The notes beneath the pieces were generated by a model, which saw only the letters and a list, made by a program, of their open reading frames with translations, searched no databases and was not told the DNA's origin. Positions 34,809 to 44,361 of a stretch of DNA of 64,000 nucleotides are shown piece after piece. The position numbers and the translations under genes are program-made. How positions within the stretch are numbered: the first letter of the stretch is position 1; the number at the start of each line of letters is the position of its first letter. This DNA comes from Prostheceraeus crozeri (lineage: Eukaryota > Platyhelminthes > Polycladida > Euryleptidae): NCBI GenBank assembly GCA_907163375.1, contig CAJQUW010001131.1, positions 1 through 64,000 of the forward strand, written 5' to 3'.

Positions 34809-35330
34809 TTTTTCAAGCACAGATACGCTAACCACAAGAAGTCGTTTTCCCATGAAAAATACAAGCATGAAACTGAACTGTCTAAGGAATATTGGAGGCT
34901 GAAGGAAGCAGGTTCCAGCCCAATAGTAAAGTGGAGGATAAAAAAAGTTTGCAAACCCTTCAACCAAGTAACGAAAAGGTGCGACCTCTGTCTCAGCGAG
35001 AAGTTTTTTATTTTGGACCACGACGGTGATAATACTCAACAAGCGGAATGAACTTGTCTCCAAATGCAGGCACCGAAATAAGTATTTGCTATCAAGACAT
35101 TAACTTTCTTTGTGTCCTGCTTTGCAAAGGTCACGAAAAACACCGAATGCATTCTTCTATTGTAACTGTGCATATTTCTTTAAATTGTGAAGGTCACGGT
35201 TACTCCGATTACATATTTACTTCAATATTTTAACTTTGTAAAATTCGTTCCTTAGCTTTGGCTGATGATTGTGTTAACATGAAACTCTGAGTACCGAGTT
35301 CTGAGTTTTTCCTCCTAACTTTGGGTATAC
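34809..35330 (+). mobile_element. Penelope-like element, C-terminal fragment of another lineage
   Basis: Plus strand: FFKHRYANHKKSFSHEKYK, ETELSKEYWRLKEAG, VTKRCDLCLSEKFFILDHD and, in another frame, LNKRNELVSKCRHRNKYLL. This is the highly conserved GIY-YIG C-terminal signature (ANHKKSF, ELSK-W-LK, C-LCL-EK, LNKR-EL-S-CRHR-K) common in Penelope-like elements of aquatic animals. About 170 bp of 3' tail with a hammerhead-like motif follows. It starts within a few bases of the truncated end of the oppositely oriented element at 33810-34806. Confidence 0.85.
35262..35312 (+). ncRNA. candidate hammerhead-like motif with longer stem III
   Basis: CUGAUGA is followed by a 3-bp stem II (UGU/ACA, loop GUUA), then GAAA, a stem III ACUC/GAGU around UGAGUACC, and UU at the cleavage position. 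Stem I would rest mainly on wobble pairs (UUUGG/CUGAG), so folding is uncertain. It lies in the 3' tail of the Penelope fragment. Confidence 0.4.
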
Positions 35331-35394
35331 GTTGCTCCTTTCACAGTTGAGCACTTTGACGGAAATTGATTCAATTCCTCGAAATTATATATAT

Positions 35395-36745
35395 ATATAA
35401 AATATATTAGACAATATTTTGTGTGACCCTTAATCACGTATAAAATTCGTCTGAGCAAGTTATCTGAAAATCATATTCAAATACATAGATCTAAGATAAA
35501 AGCTTTAATACTATGGCAGGATAAAATACATATACGATTAGAGGCCATAATTACTAGGAATAGATGTGCTTATGAAAAAGTTATGCTTTGAAAAACAACA
35601 TTATCAACAATAACGTGCAAAACAAACCAACAATATAAATTCGAATGCCTTATATTAACGAAATTCAGGCACAAAAAATCAAAATCGAAATACAGAAAAT
35701 TGAAAAAGTCAGAGTCATACCAACCCTCATTGCTTACCTCCATTATCAATTCTTTTGAGAAAAATTCTTTTGAGAATTACTTTTCCTTGCAGTAATATTT
35801 GCTTATGCGGAAACAGGGGTATGTGCAACCACAAGAACCTGGTATATAAGATCACTTGCACTCATTGTAAAATGTTCTATATTGGTGAAATTCGATGCAC
35901 ATTACGCAAGCGGGGTTTACAACATCTCAACCAAAAAATAGGCATGATTTGCCAACATTTTAAGTGAAAGCACAAAATGAAACCAACAAGTGAAGATACT
36001 GGCTGTGAAATAATGCAAGAAAGATTTAGGAACGTTTGTGAAAGAAAGGCAGCTGAAATTTTTTTATTGAATCTCGTAAACCTGAACTTAACATTGCACA
36101 TAATTGATTTTTTCTATAGGTCCTTCATCCATATAGACCATATAACCTAGAAATTTTTTCATATGCACATTTATTCCTAGTAATTATGTCCTCTAATCGT
36201 ATAGGTATTTCATCCTGCCATAGTATTAAAGCTTTTATCTTAGATCTATGTATTTGAATGTAGCAATCATATATGTGATTGCTATTGTGACCTCTCTGAT
36301 ATCTTACCTCATGCTCTCAGATATCTCGACGGTAGACACTGAATGGTAAATGGCTCCTGAATATAGATTGAGATTTAATGCAAAGAGATTAATAGTACAG
36401 CCACTTTCTATGGCGCATTTTATAATAGCCATGACCACAATAATTGTCAAATTCTATACTCATTAATCAAGTCAAATGGCAAACCAGAACTGGACGTCTC
36501 TGATCGATTTTGAATTAATTTCTATGAATCTGTGTGAATTTTGCCAGGCAAGAATGTTGACATTCATGTACGGCAAATTAGAATTTACCCAATAAATTGC
36601 TATGAAGCAAAATTTTACTATGACATTGCATAGTGGCTAATGAAGATTTGTGAGGTTACAATATGATTTTCAGATACCTTGTTCAGACGAATTTTAGACA
36701 TGATCAAGGGTCACACGAAACATTGTCTATTAAAAAGTTTATTAA
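35395..36745 (+). mobile_element. Penelope-like fragment with inverted 3' tail copies, interrupted
   Basis: GIY-YIG coding is seen at about 35830-35935 (HKNLVYKITCTHCKMFYIGE, then RKRGLQHLNQ), with a short C-terminal tail to about 36105. The tail sequence that follows (36160-36262, continuing at 36664-36745) recurs inverted at 35395-35580, in front of the coding piece. This makes a short head-to-head arrangement: a 185-bp inverted tail, then nuclease plus tail. The right tail is split by about 400 bp (36263-36663). This is an old copy with many differences between the arms. Confidence 0.7.
36263..36663. mobile_element. insertion within the right tail of the Penelope fragment
   Basis: By comparison with the intact inverted tail at 35395-35480, about 400 bp are extra here. 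Near its borders are tattgtgacctc (about 36283) and gaggttacaata (about 36652), a rough inverted pair, and agcaatcatatatgtgattgct forms a hairpin at the left. It is probably a small non-autonomous element. Confidence 0.5.
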
Positions 36746-36839
36746 TTAATTGGTCTAGTCTTATTTCTCTTTTATGAATTTAACTGACCAATGGCTATCA
36801 AAAGAATAAATAATTTTATACATATATTATATACATATT

Positions 36840-37060
36840 TTTTGAAAAGCTATTCTGTGATTTCAGCACTGTATTCCGGACATGTTTCGATATGTAAAAT
36901 ATAATCTTCAACGGCAAGAAGGAAAAAGGTAAAATCACATCACACACAGTTATATACAAATTTACAAATTCAGACGGAGTAGATGAGAGTTACTCCCTTT
37001 CATTAGAAAGGCGCTCAAAAAAGTTTCTGGAATTTTTGGAAATCTCGATCTGCCAAGTAC
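36840..37060 (-). mobile_element. Penelope-like element 3' end remnant
   Basis: Minus strand: a short degenerate C-terminal coding trace (FFERLSNER) near 37010-37060, then a tail ending with a hammerhead-like motif at 36876-36915. Related in layout to the element at 33810-34806. Most of the coding region is gone. Confidence 0.55.
36876..36915 (-). ncRNA. hammerhead-like motif, single core change C3U
   Basis: Minus strand: CCG, UUGAAGA, an AU-rich stem II (about 16 nt), GAAA, C-AU-G, UC, CGG. It differs from the consensus core only at position 3 (U for C), which leaves a U-G wobble with G8. The host element is decayed, so this is likely a relic. Confidence 0.55.
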
Positions 37061-37541
37061 AAATATTGAGAAGTTCTCTCTCAATGTGACTGTGCAATGT
37101 GCATATATATGCCCATTCCCCCAATATGTACGTAAATCAAATTAGTTTGTGTGAACATTGGATATTGGATACGTTGTTTCGAGTCGAAGACGAGTACGTA
37201 GGGATTATGCAAAACAGTTTTGTAAACAAATTTATCAATTATATAATACTCCTTTTATGGTAATTAAAACAGGATGACTGAAGAAAGAGAACGATCTCTT
37301 GAAAAAAATGCATCTCAAGAAAGCAATCAAATATCAATTAACTATCTAACAGAACAACACGAAAATTTTTAAACATAATGATGATTTAAATGCTAGTGTT
37401 CCAATTACTCATACATGTACCAATTTAAATGGAGCTATTTTTTGATAATTGAGATTAACAACTCAACTGTTTTACCGTTCTCGAAAACTTTTCATGTTGG
37501 TCTGTTAGATAAATGGCTGCGTTAAGGAAAGAATTCTATAC

Positions 37542-37614
37542 CTGATTTGTTGAACTTTCCTACATCGGCAAAAGTAATCCATCCTCTCTTATTGAAGTCC
37601 ATCTTCAAATAACT
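37542..37614 (-). CDS. CAPS2: calcyphosin-2-like gene, penultimate coding exon in window
   Basis: The acceptor is ...cctattttag, and the exon begins AGTTATTTGAAG. It encodes SYLKMDFNKRGWITFADVGK then FNKS and ends at the donor cag/gtatag. MDFNK-G-I---D is an EF-hand loop (D, N, D at ligand positions 1, 3 and 12), matching the LDFNK-G segment of calcyphosin-2. The previous exon ends on a whole codon and this one leaves one base over. Confidence 0.9.
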
Positions 37615-40135
37615 CTAAAATAGGAAATTAAAAATCAATGACACATAATTGCAGCACTTGTAGAACAATCGTGAATGGAGTATTTTTACCAGACTTTCAA
37701 CACATCAAAATTATTGTTCCTTTACTTTCGTGATGTTACAAAACCAGATTAAATTAAATTTAGTAACAAATGACCTGTGATGCGAAAGTAAGTCGCGAGG
37801 AACTAGTATCGCATAGGACAACATTAGAATCTGGATAAAGAAGAAGCAAAAGTGAATCAGGGGTCCAAATGACCCAAGTCGAAGTTGAATTTTGAGAAAA
37901 TTAAAATTTTATGACTGAGGCTATTGGATGGGGTCTGTCATGAGGTTTTAAGATGTCATACGCTTGCTTTAACACAGCATTAACTACGATGCTTCATTGA
38001 TAAGATATCCTTCGTCATTGTACATAATCTTAGTTCTCATAAATTACGAATTTTTCGACGCTTCAGTGGGGACTGTGATACGACGGTGACATAGAACGGA
38101 TGGCGGTTCTACACCATTTTCATAGGATATCTCGGTTAAACCAAGAATGTTTCGAATTGAGCGCAGTTAAGAGTCTTAAAAGTCTGATTCTCTTGCTACC
38201 AAACTGAAAGCACTCAATAACCAGGATTTTCCGCTGTTCGCCCGTAGACAGCTTTCAAATAGCTAGAGCAGGCTTCCGACAGGTGATTCAGATCCAGAAG
38301 TTAGGAAACAGCATATGAAGCAAACGACACCAGATATCTTTCCGACCTGTAAGTGATTCTAAATACACGTATATCCGAGAGGCCGTTTTCAGCCTGGTTA
38401 CAAAAAGATGAAAACTGATTGTCATATTCAAAATTCAAGAAAATTTCAATGATGTCACTCCTTTGCACGAGCATATTTGGACACATTAAGCAAACGATAT
38501 ACAGATATAGACAATTACATAAAAGTACTACGTCGGGCTAGCAATGAAGATCATGTGGAAAGTTTGTGAATATCGGTTATAGGTGCGCTAATGTGTGGTT
38601 ATGCCGTGCATTAGACTGTTTGCTAGAATTCCATCACACAATCAAATTCGACATTGCGGGCTACTTGCTTCTGTGCTACTTTCATCGCACGTTATCTTCA
38701 TACAGCAATATCTAGGTAAGACGAGACTCTTGAACTCGACTTCAAACACCTGATAAACAAAAAATTTGTTAAAAAAAGTTGAAAAATCTAATATCAAGCT
38801 AAGTATAATTCTAGTACTAGTAAATATTTTAAACGCATTGCAAGATTATATTGACAACTTTAAATTTGCAGTTCCTGACGATGGTACTCGTTTTTTTCAA
38901 TACAAAATACTGAATTATATTTTAAACGTCAAATGTAGAAGAAAAATTAGCTAGATTTCTAGGAAAAATAACTCATTTCTCAATCATTTTGCCTTGGAGG
39001 CTCGGATGGACGTGTGGAATTGATATGGGAGTTTTGAGTTTTAGCAATTGAATACTTAATTCCATTTCTACACTGAAATAAATATATTTTCATTCATTTT
39101 TTATTTTCGTTTGTAATTGCATATCAATTTATGAACAATCTTAAAGTCGTAACTGTTAATTATGCTTGTTCCTTCAATTCTAATTAATTTGATGAGTCAA
39201 TTTTCAAATCAGTTCACGTATTTTTAGGAATATAAAAATATACATCTTTATCGTTCTATCATCGCTTCATTATACATTGGCGATGCATTTGTTGTCTTTG
39301 AATGCTTGGATTACGATCAGAATTTGATCGGAGTGTTGAAAGCTTATCATCTTCAGAATAAAATGGTTTCATCTTCCTGCAGTCAAATACACCCAAGATT
39401 TGCAAGCATGTTTGTAGCACGTCCGTGTCAGCTACATGGAGAAATTGTTCTGAGACGTAAATTGACATTTATTAACTGCATCCAAGATATGATTTCTACA
39501 TCCACGATATTTACTTTTCTTCTGCAGACGTATTCGTAAAGCTTGACCAGAAGGATTCCATCACTGATAGTCAAAAGTGCTTGATCTAGATTCGCAAGAT
39601 TCGCGTAGAGCTATGTGACCTTCCACCATGCAGGCGGCAGTCGATCAAAAGATTCGATTTCATTCTCGAGAATGTGACTTTTAGCTATGAATTTCGAAAT
39701 GATGAGCATCGATCGCAGTAAATCCAATATTGACGTAGAGATATTAATGCAATCAACTGCTTTCAACATTAATTTACTTGAATATAAGCTGATCTAAATA
39801 CGTGTGCGCAAAAGTGCCTTACAAGCTTATTGCGGCATGTAGTAGCTGGCTTGATTCGTTTGAGTTAGAGGGCATGCTGTTGTGTCCTTTAGTTTTTATG
39901 TCTTTGGCTCAAATCTCTTCGCGTAAAAAGCTACAACCTGGCCTTATTTTCATTGTGCTGTTAATTGGCCCAAATTTGCTCAATTGTAAAAGCGAACTTC
40001 TGTGGTTTACACTTCCGCATAATCCGTAATTTTGTCTTTTCTTATAGATTTTTTTACTGAATTTTCACCCCTAGCACAGCTATGAGCCATGGACGAAGCT
40101 AGGGGTTACTCAATGAAAAGTAAAAATTGTATTAT
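37615..40135. other. intron of the calcyphosin-2-like gene, no feature seen
   Basis: No recognised coding segment or clear element end. Small frames at 38766-38954 and 39802-40029 show no family resemblance. A short hairpin with cacccctag/ctaggggt arms lies near 40069-40111. Confidence 0.4.
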
Positions 40136-40139
40136 TCTA

Positions 40140-41160
40140 AATAAAAAAAACAAAAAAAAAACAGATCTTCTAATCTGATTAAGCTGTCCCCATCAGAAAC
40201 CTATTCGCACGCCTCTTGAAAGTATCAAGATTATATTGGTCAGGGAAAGCTGATTCCAAAGCTGTGCCGTGCGAACAAAGAAACTTTTCGAGCGACTCAC
40301 AGTACGTGCGCGTTCTAAGCTCACATTATAGCATGTGAGTGCATTAGCTCTGCGTGTGCTTCTGGAGAAGATCTTAGGTTTGGGTACGCACTCATTTACT
40401 GCAGAGCTGCTTCTACCGAAATAGTACCTGTAGAAGAGACTGAGTGAAGCAACATCCCGTCTGACGGAGAGCGGCTGCAACTTGCTAGCAAGTTTTTCAC
40501 CCATGAGATTCTTGACACGTTTCTCAACCCGTTCAAGGAGGTTAAGATGCGTTTGTGGGGCGCCTGCCCACAGATGACAACAATACTCCATCAGAGGACG
40601 AATAGTGGACTTGTAAAGATAGCAGACAGTCTGTGGTGGAAGATAGCTGCTGGCACGATAGAGACTACCAATGCGTTGAGCTGCCTGCTTGCTAATGGAT
40701 TGGATGTATGGTTTCCATGACAAGTCTTTCGTAACCGCCAATCCAAGGAAGGAGATAAAATCTTGTTCTCTGATCCTATTATCTGACATCTTAATGCTAT
40801 GATCATCATCTCCTTTAAGTCGTGAGTGCAGAATACTCTGAGTTTTTGAAGGATTGAAGGAAACAAGCCAATTGGCGCCCCATTCTGAGACCATTCGCAT
40901 AACTGCTGACGTTGCTGAGTGTTTTTAGCGAGTCGCTCATTGGAATTGAAGAGTGTTGTGTCATCTGCATACATCACCAATTTACTCACGAGGCAGTCTG
41001 GGAGGTCGTTGATGTACAGCAGAAAAAGAGTGGGTCCCAAAATTGACCCTTGAGGAACTCCTGCATTGACAAACTTGGTGGAAGACTTTTGGCCATCTGA
41101 GACGACAGATATCTGCCGGTCACAAAGGAAAGAAGATATTAGACTAGAGAAGAAAGTAGA
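40140..41160 (-). mobile_element. LINE fragment: reverse transcriptase C-terminal half
   Basis: Minus strand: ISVVSDGQKSSTKF, then VPQGSILGPTLFLLYINDLP, KLVMYADDTTLF (the RT palm YADD), NPSKTQ, FLGLAVTKDLSWKPYI, then the thumb region RIGSLYRASSYLPPQTV, IRPLMEYCCHLW and LERVEKRVKNL, ending in a frame to 40193. It resembles the Jockey/CR1/L2 side of the non-LTR tree. 5'-truncated near 41160, with a frame change near 40900. The right end touches a separate LINE tail in the opposite orientation. Confidence 0.85.
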
Positions 41161-41164
41161 CTAG

Positions 41165-41268
41165 AGCAGATGTATTATCATTTTTCATTGTAAACTGTAA
41201 TGTCATGTCCGAATGCATCATGACATGCAAATAAAGCAATATTATTATTATTATTACTATGCTTCGTG
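41165..41268 (+). mobile_element. LINE 3' tail with (TTA)n end
   Basis: About 75 bp ending gcaaataaagcaatatta and a run of TTA units (41245-41265). An AATAAA-like signal followed by a simple-repeat tail is typical of a 3' end of a non-LTR retrotransposon left after severe 5' truncation. The family is unknown. Confidence 0.45.
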
Positions 41269-41756
41269 GAGGCATTGATACATCAGTTCTTGAGCTATAT
41301 ATTCTATATCTATTGATATAGACGACAATACTGTATGAATGAATCAGTATTTCTATAGAATTTCAAGATACCGTAGAAATCTATTTTATGAATTGTATTC
41401 GGTTTTCATTTTGAAATCAATTCTGAATACAATGAGTACCCTGAGCATGAAATTAATTAGTTAAAAAATTCAGTTGAGCCTCACACAAATTTGAATAGTT
41501 GGCGTGCTCCATCATTCCATGAGGCAAACTAAGCGAGTTGACTACTCTATGTGTTTAAGTATCAGTAGAAATGCTTAAGATCTGTGTAGATCTCAACGTG
41601 AGTATGCACGTATTTTTGCAAGTTATAGAAGTTAATTCGAATGATACTCTAAAGCAAGTGACCCAGAAATGCAAGCTACAATCATTAAAAATTGCAGCTT
41701 TTCTTACAAGTGCAGAGACAACTTTTAACAGGAATGATAGTTGAAAACTCCAATAC

Positions 41757-42043
41757 CTTGAGTACAAGTTCTCGTCGAGGTTCGTTCATTTCTCCAAGGG
41801 CAGTCCGTAAGAAATTGATGAACTGTACATAGCCTTCACCATGTGGGTCAACTGCATCCCATATAAGATCAAGGTCTTCGCTGGTAAGTGGTACTCGGAA
41901 TTTGCGAATCCCCTCCTCTAGAGTCCACCTAGGTAACATACCATCTTCAGAATCACTCTCTTGACGGCAGCGCCGGCGATAGAAAGCGTACAATCCACCA
42001 TACACCGGACAACCTCTACGACCCAGCTGCGAGCGAATAGCAT
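41757..42043 (-). CDS. CAPS2: calcyphosin-2-like gene, EF-hand exon
   Basis: Acceptor ...tttaag, donor aag/gtattg, 287 bp. It encodes AIRSQLGRRGCPVYGGLYAF, then RWTLEEGIRKFRVPLTSEDL, DLIWDAVDPHGEGYVQFINF and ALGEMNEPRRELVLK. The order helix (L-RG---I-GL--F), EEGI-KF-V-LT--D, EF-hand, GEMNE-R is the hallmark of the calcyphosin family and closest to calcyphosin-2. The EF loop DPHGEGYVQFIN has H at position 3 and N at 12, so it probably binds calcium weakly or not at all. An insert rich in R, S, D and E (RRRCRQESDSEDG) follows the first helix. Confidence 0.9.
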
Positions 42044-42419
42044 CTTAAACAAAACAAATCAGACTAATAAATACTTTTTGAATGCAGTAGAGAATTAATG
42101 AATAAATGTCATAAAAAAGCACGTTTCGGAATATGCAATATTTACCATAGTTGGAATTAAATGATAGGAAAAGAAATCTCTCTTCAACCATACGTGCTCA
42201 CAAAATAATGCGCCTTTTATGTGCTATTGTAATTTTCCAATTGCATTAAACGGAGAAGCAGCAAAGTTGCTATCTAAAAAGTTTTGAATATGTTACTTTC
42301 ACTTCTGAAAACCTCGAATGAATTACTTAAACATCCTTTTTCGTGTCACATTGCATGAAAGTTCAATTGATTAATTGTGCACTATATATTAGCATTCTTC
42401 AAGAATGTACGACTTTAAA

Positions 42420-43160
42420 GTATCGACTTATGTGGCAACTGTATTTCAAGATAAGAAATATGCAAGACCTGTCACAACTGATTCTGGCAGTTGATACCGA
42501 TAGTGAGGTTCATCAATGCGTCACTTCAAATAAGCTTTATACCAGAGCAATGGAAACTGGCTATTATAAATCCCATAAGACCCCAAAACCAGCAAAACCA
42601 AGTGATTTGTGGGCAATCTCGATCACACAGGTTTTGTCACGACGTTATGAAAGATTGATCGTCAAGAAATACATAAACAGAGCTGTTATGGAGAATATGC
42701 AATTTGCAGACCAAGTTGGTTTCCGATCAACTGGAAGCACAACGGCAGCTTGATTGCAATATTGAATGAATACTATCAGTTCCCGAAATCCGCAAGGCAG
42801 TCCGACAGGTAGCACTAGACTTCTCAAGAGCATTCGAAAATCACTGTAAAACGTTCAACCATTTTTCAAAATCTCAGTAATATGAATGTACTTGTTGAAA
42901 TATGTTGCTGGAGAGTTAACTTATTTGAATATAGCAAACAAGCAACAACTATGAATGAACTATCTTCAGAGGTATCTAACATCAATCCAAGCGTAGTTCA
43001 AGGATCAGTGATTAGTACTTTCTTAATAGTTGCGTCTGACTTGAAACGAAATTATTCACACCACTTGGTAGACAACCAGCTAAGTAAATTTGTCCGACAC
43101 AACCTCTTCACGGCTTCACAACGTCCGACATGTCGTTTAAGAAATGTTGTGTGACTACTA
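42420..43160 (+). mobile_element. LINE fragment: reverse transcriptase middle part
   Basis: Plus strand: KTPKPAKPSDLWAISITQVL, RRYERLIVKKYI, FADQVGFRSTGSTTAA, then in another frame RQVALDFSRAFEN, and later NPSVVQGSVISTF. These are the fingers and palm blocks of a LINE reverse transcriptase (P-x-P-x-x-P-S-D, Q-GFR-TGSTT-A, V-QGSV). The YADD block is not found. It is a different family from the minus-strand LINE at 40.1-41.2 kb. Several stops and frame changes occur; the copy is old. Confidence 0.75.
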
Positions 43161-43299
43161 CATTTACTTCCCTGATTTAATCGTACTTACTTAGAACTTC
43201 AGGTAGAAATAAAATGAAAAATAGGAAATATAACGGAAAGAACATGAGGAGATAGCCAGGAGACTATTGACTGATATTATTGCTCTTCAATGGTTTAAA

Positions 43300-43800
43300 G
43301 CATGAATTACATTCATACCGAAACTGCGGACAAAAGTACATTTGAAGCACGATACGCACTCTACACGTTAGATTTAACGAACACAATTACTAAGAGAGAC
43401 TCATCTATGAACATGCATCTCACCTCATGCCACACAAACATCTTTCAAACCGAAATATCAGCACATGATAGTAGCAATACTAATTAACGTCTTCGAGAAG
43501 CTTACTACATCAAACAATTAAAACCTGAAATCAACAATAGGAGTGAACTTGAGCAGTTTAGTGATTTCCTTTTCATTTGATTTTAGTCTTTCTTTGTGTG
43601 TGTTTTTAGTCAGGTTAGAGTAATTTCATTCTACTTCTGGTAAATTGAACCCAGTACTACCTGTTTCAATTGTTCTATGTCAGTCAGATCAAAACTATCA
43701 ACTTGTTTTAGCTACTGGTACAAGGTAACCCAGTGCTATCTGTTGCCTCTACCTTTCATTTCTATGTTTATACATCAGAGCTGAAAACGGGTCAAGCACG
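43300..43800 (+). mobile_element. Penelope-like element 3' fragment (GIY-YIG C-terminus and tail)
   Basis: 43380-43580 reads MNMHLTSCHTNIFQTEISAH and, after a stop, LREAYYIKQLKPEINNRSEL. H-L--C, then REA--IK-LKP-IN-R-EL, is the end of a Penelope GIY-YIG domain. The tail includes ctggtacaaggtaacccag (about 43719-43738), whose reverse complement recurs in the minus-strand tails at about 44150 and 49070, linking the three as related elements. Confidence 0.7.
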
Positions 43801-43944
43801 TGACCCGGCTGACTCGGTCACAAATAGGCTTCAAATTAAAATAGGCGTGAATTTACAAAATCGCTGGACGCAAAGATTGTCCTAATTGTCCAAATAGGCT
43901 ATTGTGATTTTGGGAAAAGTCAAGTATATCAATTTACATTTTTA

Positions 43945-43987
43945 GCTCAATACATTTCAATAGCTCAACTCTATTATTGTCAGGAGC
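43945..43987 (-). ncRNA. hammerhead-like motif, single core change G8A
   Basis: Minus strand: GCUC (stem I), CUGACAA (core, A in place of G at position 8), stem II AAUAG/CUAUU with a 7-nt loop, GAAA, U-GU-A (stem III), UU at the cleavage position, GAGC closing stem I with four perfect pairs. Sister motif of 48807-48855. The C3-A8 mismatch suggests loss of function. Confidence 0.55.
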
Positions 43988-44345
43988 AAAAGGACCACAG
44001 GATAATGATAGTAATTCGAAATATACAGAGGAATCAGAAATCAATGATATCAAATAACACTAACTGTCCATAAATGTTCACAGATATAAATCATGAGGGG
44101 GAATGGTGTCAGCAAGGGTTAGTTGGCATATGGCAAATACAACTGGGTTACATGGCACCAGTTGCTGCAGCTTAAATTGATCTGACTAAAATGCTCATTA
44201 CTTAAACACAGAAGTAGGAGCGAATTAAAGGAACAGGAAATCCTTCAATTTGAACACATGAACAACATAAAATCATCAATCTAATGTACATGCATGAAAA
44301 ACGCTGTTATGAAACATTTCCTTTCGGCAATATCGGTAAAGCTAA
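43945..44345 (-). mobile_element. Penelope-like element 3' tail, minus orientation
   Basis: Non-coding tail ending in a hammerhead-like motif (43945-43987). It shares ggttacatgg-acc--ttgc and attgatctgactaaa words with the tail at 48807-49170. Parts of it (gatatcaaataac, gaattaaaggaacaggaaat) recur inverted at about 46530-46595, on the other side of the Harbinger-like element. No coding sequence is attached. Confidence 0.5.
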
Positions 44346-44361
44346 TGAAGAAGCAATTTAA

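Noticed and set aside
35395-36745. Inverted repeats as terminal repeats of a DNA transposon
   Set aside because: The right repeat directly follows a Penelope GIY-YIG reading frame and reads as its 3' tail, so an inverted Penelope partner explains it better.
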